DNA of 64,000 bases from a bacterium (GTDB lineage Bacteria > Armatimonadota > Zipacnadia > Zipacnadales > UBA11051): contig JAUVVY010000002.1 in assembly GCA_030604405.1 (NCBI GenBank), positions 124,001-188,000 of the forward strand, written 5' to 3'. The notes under the pieces are model-generated. The model was not told the DNA's origin. It did no database searches and was given only the letters and a program-made list of their open reading frames with translations. Positions within the stretch are counted from its first letter, which is position 1. Every line of letters begins with the position of its first letter. This document shows positions 60,773 through 64,000 of this stretch, piece after piece. The translations under genes were made by a program, and so were the position numbers.

Positions 60773-60790
60773 GATAAAGACAACCACTCA

Positions 60791-60845
60791 CCTATCCCCC
60801 TTTGATTCCCCCTTCCCTGGTAGGGAAGGGGGGTAGGGGGTTAGG
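60791..60845. repeat. 55-bp MITE-like palindromic element, copy 3
   Basis: Identical by eye to copy 1 over the full 55 bases. It lies 19 bases downstream of the membrane protein gene. Confidence 0.87.
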
Positions 60846-60985
60846 AACGTGACTGATTACCCTTTTTTCTCTACGCCAATCGCCCACACAAGCAGGTCTT
60901 ACTCCCTCGAATATCGAAATGTCGCATACAAGTTGCTGAGACAGCGTATCAGCAGTGGCGCGGCAAACCCAAGGAGGCTATTGCC

Positions 60986-62101
60986 ATGAGAATAGCGACC
61001 GATATCACCGTGTCTCTTATTGTCATTGCTGTGTTGGCGGCTGGCACCGCCTGTGCAGCCGGAGAATTCAGCTTGCAGGCCTTCAAGATAACTGCCAACG
61101 CGCCGGTCCAGATAACACTCCCGCCAAATCAACAAGTCAAGCAGCCGACGTACGTCACTGCTGCCGGCGAGTGGAAACAGCTTGAAGTTGATAAATCTGA
61201 AGCCGGCCTGTCATTCTCGCTGCCGGCTGATGCCATCGGCTCCACGTTGATTCTGCTCGACAAACCCGACTGGCTGACCCTACCCGACACCGCTGCTCCG
61301 ATCCTAGAGGCTGCCAGTGTCGCGGGCGCCGCCGTGACCGCCATCGAGCAGGCAATGAACGTGGGGCATTTGAGTGAAACTCCGGCAAATGTCACGTTCA
61401 CTGTTGCCGATGCGACCAATCCGATCAGCGCACACCACATCAGGGCGCTTCTCAACGGTCAGCCCCTCAGCGCCTCTGGCGGCTCGCTGAAGATAGACCA
61501 GAGCGCCGACGGTAAGCACGCAGACATCGTCATCACACCTGGCGACCTGCCCGAGGATAAGCACAATATCATGCTCATCATTCCGGACGCCACACCGGCG
61601 CGCAACACACTCATCGCCCAGTTGACCTTCACCACCGCCCCACTGCTGCGCGATGGCGGCTTCGAAGAACTCGACGATGAGGGCAAGCTAAAGCACTGGT
61701 CATTCGGGTCCTGGCACTCGGGGGAGGCAAGCGATTACGAGATCTCGATTGCCAGGGGCGAGGGCCGCAGCGGCAATGCTTTGAAGTTCGTCGGCATCAG
61801 TGGCCGTCTCAACATGGTTGTCGGCCAGTCCGTGGACCTTGTGACCGGCAGAACCTACATCCTCTCAGGTTACTCCAAGGGCGACTGCAATGGCGGTTAT
61901 GTCTCACTCATCGGCAAGGCCACAGGTGATGCCAAGGCCCAGTACGACAATACCTCAGCATGCAAGCAAGCCGACGACTGGACGCCCTTCTCGTGGGAGA
62001 TCACCCCTGCGGAGAACAACAAGAACTACATCATCTACCTCCGCAGCACATCGAAGGGCACGGTCTATATGGACGACATCGAACTCGAGGCCAAGCAATA
62101 A
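60986..62101 (+). CDS. Secreted protein with CBM-like C-terminus, paralogue B
   Basis: 371 residues, ATG at 60986 with GGAGG. Signal peptide (VSLIVIAVLAAGTACA), N-terminal beta domain (VKQPTYVTAAGEWKQL, FSLPADAIGSTLILLDKP, NPISAHHIRALLNG) and CBM_4_9-like C-terminus (RDGGFEELDDEGKLKHW, GRSGNALKFVGISG, GRTYILSGYSKGD, IYLRSTSKGTVYMDDIEL). Paralogue C follows 54 bases later, so they may be one transcript, though a hairpin lies between. Confidence 0.82.
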   Translation: MRIATDITVSLIVIAVLAAGTACAAGEFSLQAFKITANAPVQITLPPNQQVKQPTYVTAAGEWKQLEVDKSEAGLSFSLPADAIGSTLILLDKPDWLTLPDTAAPILEAASVAGAAVTAIEQAMNVGHLSETPANVTFTVADATNPISAHHIRALLNGQPLSASGGSLKIDQSADGKHADIVITPGDLPEDKHNIMLIIPDATPARNTLIAQLTFTTAPLLRDGGFEELDDEGKLKHWSFGSWHSGEASDYEISIARGEGRSGNALKFVGISGRLNMVVGQSVDLVTGRTYILSGYSKGDCNGGYVSLIGKATGDAKAQYDNTSACKQADDWTPFSWEITPAENNKNYIIYLRSTSKGTVYMDDIELEAKQ

Positions 62102-62103
62102 GA

Positions 62104-62127
62104 GAAAAAGGGTCTGTCCCCTTTTTC
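62104..62127. terminator. Bidirectional hairpin between paralogues B and C
   Basis: GAAAAAGGG, a 6-base loop (tctgtc), CCCTTTTTC: perfect 9-bp stem with A and T tracts inside, so it may act as a weak intrinsic terminator on either strand. Confidence 0.5.
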
Positions 62128-62155
62128 CCATAAAAGAATCGAGGGATGAACACTG

Positions 62156-63268
62156 ATGAAAAGGTCACTATTGCTGCTCTCGTGTCTCATTCTGGCGGCT
62201 GCGATCGTCGCGACGATGACGCTGGGGGCTGATGAATTTGCTCTGCAGCCAATCAGAATCACCTCAAATGTGCCCGTCAAGATAACGATAAGCAGCGGGC
62301 CGACCGTCAACCAGCCGATCTACCGCACTGCGCAGGGCGAGTGGAAGGCTCTGGAAGTCGAACAGGCCGGCAAGCTGGTATCATTCTCCCCGCCGGCAGA
62401 TGCGCTGGCCTCCACCGTCATACTCCTCAACAAGCCCAAGTGGCTTACGTTGCCTGACGATGAAGCGCCGGTGCTGGAAGCTATCAGCGTAGGCGGCGCT
62501 GCTGTCGAAGTCTCCGAGACGGTGAAGCTGGGGCATCTGCCGCAGACTCCCGAAAGTATCCTCGTGACGCTCGCCGATGCCAAGAACCCCATTGCTGCCG
62601 CCAGAATAGCGGTGTCAATTGACGGGCGCGAGCCTTCGGTCTTCGGCGGCAAGCTTGAATTCGACCAGAGCCGGGACGCCAAGCGTGCCGATGTCACGAT
62701 AACTCCAGGCGATCTGGCGGAGGCAGTCCATACCATCTTCATCTCCGTCCCCGACGCCTCCCCGGGCCTCAACACTTGCACCGTGCAGATAACGTTCACA
62801 ACCGCTCCGCTGCTGGCCAATGGCGACTTCGAGCAGGCCGACCCGAAGGGCGGCCCGCTGCACTGGGTTACCAGTACGTGGAGCGCCACTGCCGAGACTA
62901 AGGCGGAGTTCAAAGTGGTGGATGGTGGCCGCTCCGGCAAGTGCCTGATGATCCACGGCATCGCCGGTGGCCTCAATCTCGTTTGCGGCCAGGCGCTTGA
63001 CATCATTCCCGGCGCTACCTATGTCCTGTCCGGCTATTACAAGAATGATGCGAATCTCGGCCACGCTTCGCTCATCGGCAAGAACAAAGAGACCGGCAAG
63101 CAAGACCAGTACGACGGTATGCCGGGCCTCCAGCAAGCCGAGGACTGGACGCCATTTTCGTGGGAGTTCACCGCCAGGGAAGATAACACTGACTTCAACC
63201 TTTATCTGCGCTCCGGCGGTGTTGGCAAGGTCTATTTTGATGATCTCAAGCTCGAACGCAAGCAGTAG
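62156..63268 (+). CDS. Secreted protein with CBM-like C-terminus, paralogue C
   Basis: 370 residues, ATG at 62156 with GAGGGA. Signal peptide (LLLLSCLILAAAIVATM), the shared N-terminal domain (VNQPIYRTAQGEWKAL, FSPPADALASTVILLNKPK) and CBM_4_9-like C-terminus (LANGDFEQADPKGGPLHWV, GRSGKCLMIHGIAGG, GATYVLSGYYKNDA, LYLRSGGVGKVYFDDLKL). More similar to B than to A by eye. Likely a secreted carbohydrate binder. Confidence 0.82.
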   Translation: MKRSLLLLSCLILAAAIVATMTLGADEFALQPIRITSNVPVKITISSGPTVNQPIYRTAQGEWKALEVEQAGKLVSFSPPADALASTVILLNKPKWLTLPDDEAPVLEAISVGGAAVEVSETVKLGHLPQTPESILVTLADAKNPIAAARIAVSIDGREPSVFGGKLEFDQSRDAKRADVTITPGDLAEAVHTIFISVPDASPGLNTCTVQITFTTAPLLANGDFEQADPKGGPLHWVTSTWSATAETKAEFKVVDGGRSGKCLMIHGIAGGLNLVCGQALDIIPGATYVLSGYYKNDANLGHASLIGKNKETGKQDQYDGMPGLQQAEDWTPFSWEFTAREDNTDFNLYLRSGGVGKVYFDDLKLERKQ

Positions 63269-63315
63269 CGGCCTCTCGGTCGCGCCGTGCACCATTTGCT
63301 ATCGCGTGGCACAAG

Positions 63316-63413
63316 CTTGCCCCTTCGACGTTGCTCAGGGCGGTGAGCTTGTCGAACCGCAGCCTGACAATGCCTTCTACCTCTCCCGTGGGTCGGGCTT
63401 CCAGCCCGACTCC
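63316..63413. repeat. Composite dispersed repeat before the second M42 gene
   Basis: cccttcgacgttgctcaggg and gtgagcttgtcgaaccgcag are relatives of the CCCTGAGC...GAAGGG family; the palindromic unit cgtgggtcgggcttccagcc and cgactcc is at 63387-63413. It lies within the spacer upstream of the peptidase gene. Confidence 0.75.
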
Positions 63414-63459
63414 ATAAGGTGAGTACTGACCAATAACGCAATCCACTCGGAGGATCAAA

Positions 63460-64000
63460 ATGCGTGACAAATCGCTGGAGTTCTTCAAAGCCCTCATCCA
63501 TGCTGCCTCGCCATCGGGCTACGAGCAGCCGGCGCAAAACGTCGTGCGGGACTACGCCGCGGAATTCGCCGACGAGGTGCGTACCGACGTGCATGGCAAC
63601 GTCATCGCCGTGCGCAACGCCGACGCCCCGGTCCGCGTGATGTTAGCCGGCCATGTTGACCAGATCGGCCTCATGGTGCAGTATATTGACGATTCCGGAA
63701 TGCTCAACATCGCCGGCATCGGCGGGCATGACCCGAAGGTGCTCGTCGCCCAGCGTGTCGTCGTCCACGCTGCCAAGAAGCCCATCGCGGGCGTTATCGG
63801 CCGCAAGCCGATCCATCTGCTGCCAGCCGAGCAGCGCGCCAAGGAGAAGCTTGAGGTGGCAGACCTGTGGGTGGACATCGGCGCGAAGAACAAAGCCGCC
63901 GCCGAAAAGCTCGTGGCAATCGGCGATCCCATCACCTTCGACCTGCAATACACTCCGCTCTTGCAGGACCTCATTGCCGCGCCGGGCTGCGACGACAAGG
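63460..64000 (+). CDS. M42-family peptidase, 3' end cut by window edge
   Basis: ATG at 63460 with GGAGGA 6 bases upstream; 180 residues visible. LEFFKALIHAASPSGYEQPA, LAGHVDQIGLMVQYI (first-metal His and Asp, with Gln where M42 usually has Glu), VAQRVVVHAAKKPIAGVIG and VADLWVDIGAKNKAAAEKL. The catalytic Glu lies beyond the edge. It is a distant paralogue of the 35844 gene. Confidence 0.88.
   Translation, partial: MRDKSLEFFKALIHAASPSGYEQPAQNVVRDYAAEFADEVRTDVHGNVIAVRNADAPVRVMLAGHVDQIGLMVQYIDDSGMLNIAGIGGHDPKVLVAQRVVVHAAKKPIAGVIGRKPIHLLPAEQRAKEKLEVADLWVDIGAKNKAAAEKLVAIGDPITFDLQYTPLLQDLIAAPGCDDK

Overview
The window looks like a chromosomal segment of an uncultured-type bacterium, most likely of the phylum Armatimonadota. 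That assignment is an inference. It rests on a type IV pilin-like protein with the stretch [12 protein letters not shown] and a GDGHVK motif (54248-54904), on a Terrabacteria-style translation cluster that includes khpA-ylqD-rimM-trmD-rplS, on moderately high GC, on frequent TTG/GTG starts behind good Shine-Dalgarno sequences, and on many short palindromic intergenic repeats. A 16S gene or marker-protein tree would settle it; none is present here.

Left part (1-24 kb) is accessory metabolism. It holds the 5' part of a secreted glycosidase-like gene running off the left edge, a three-copy QueG-like Fe-S protein divergent from a UroD/methyltransferase-like gene, and a large CHAT-STAND-TPR protein with its own strong promoter. 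A ROK-like protein, a PIG-L deacetylase-like protein and a membrane histidine kinase follow on the plus strand. Then come a creatininase-like gene and FIVE tandem paralogous amidohydrolases on the minus strand, an extended SDR lacking the catalytic lysine, and a secreted nuclease with a perfect 16-bp parS-like palindrome upstream of it (20238-20253). A zinc-ribbon TPR protein, a sugar-phosphate-isomerase-like TIM barrel and a UPF0173-like hydrolase follow.

Middle part (23-40 kb) is minus strand. A solute-binding lipoprotein lies next to a very unusual fusion protein (EamA transporter + extracytoplasmic sensor + HAMP + degenerate nucleotide-cyclase domain). Next is a complete MoxR/Bat cluster (moxR, DUF58, BatD-like, BatA, BatB, BatC, BatD, BatE; 34888 down to 26614), preceded by an EamA transporter, an M42 aminopeptidase, a Wzx-like flippase and a TPR protein with a C-terminal domain resembling a metal-less M48 peptidase.

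Right part (40-54 kb) is plus strand and encodes core translation and RNA functions in two transcription units, each with a near-consensus promoter: rimP-nusA-infB-ylxP-rbfA-nrnA-truB-ribF and ffh-rpsP-khpA-ylqD-rimM-trmD-rplS-lepB (closed by an intrinsic terminator), followed by rnhB. Oddities are an IF2_N domain fused to NusA, an rbfA reading frame with no ATG/GTG/TTG start (best start ATC) directly downstream of a dispersed repeat, and acidic low-complexity tails on S16 and L19.

Far right (54-64 kb) returns to secreted and surface functions. It has the pilin-like protein, a secreted glycosidase-like protein, three paralogous secreted proteins ending in a carbohydrate-binding-module-like domain, tRNA-Ala(CGC), a large membrane protein with a non-catalytic spermidine-synthase-like domain, and the start of a second M42 peptidase. 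Three copies of a 55-bp palindromic (MITE-like) element and seven copies of a second palindromic repeat family sit between genes.
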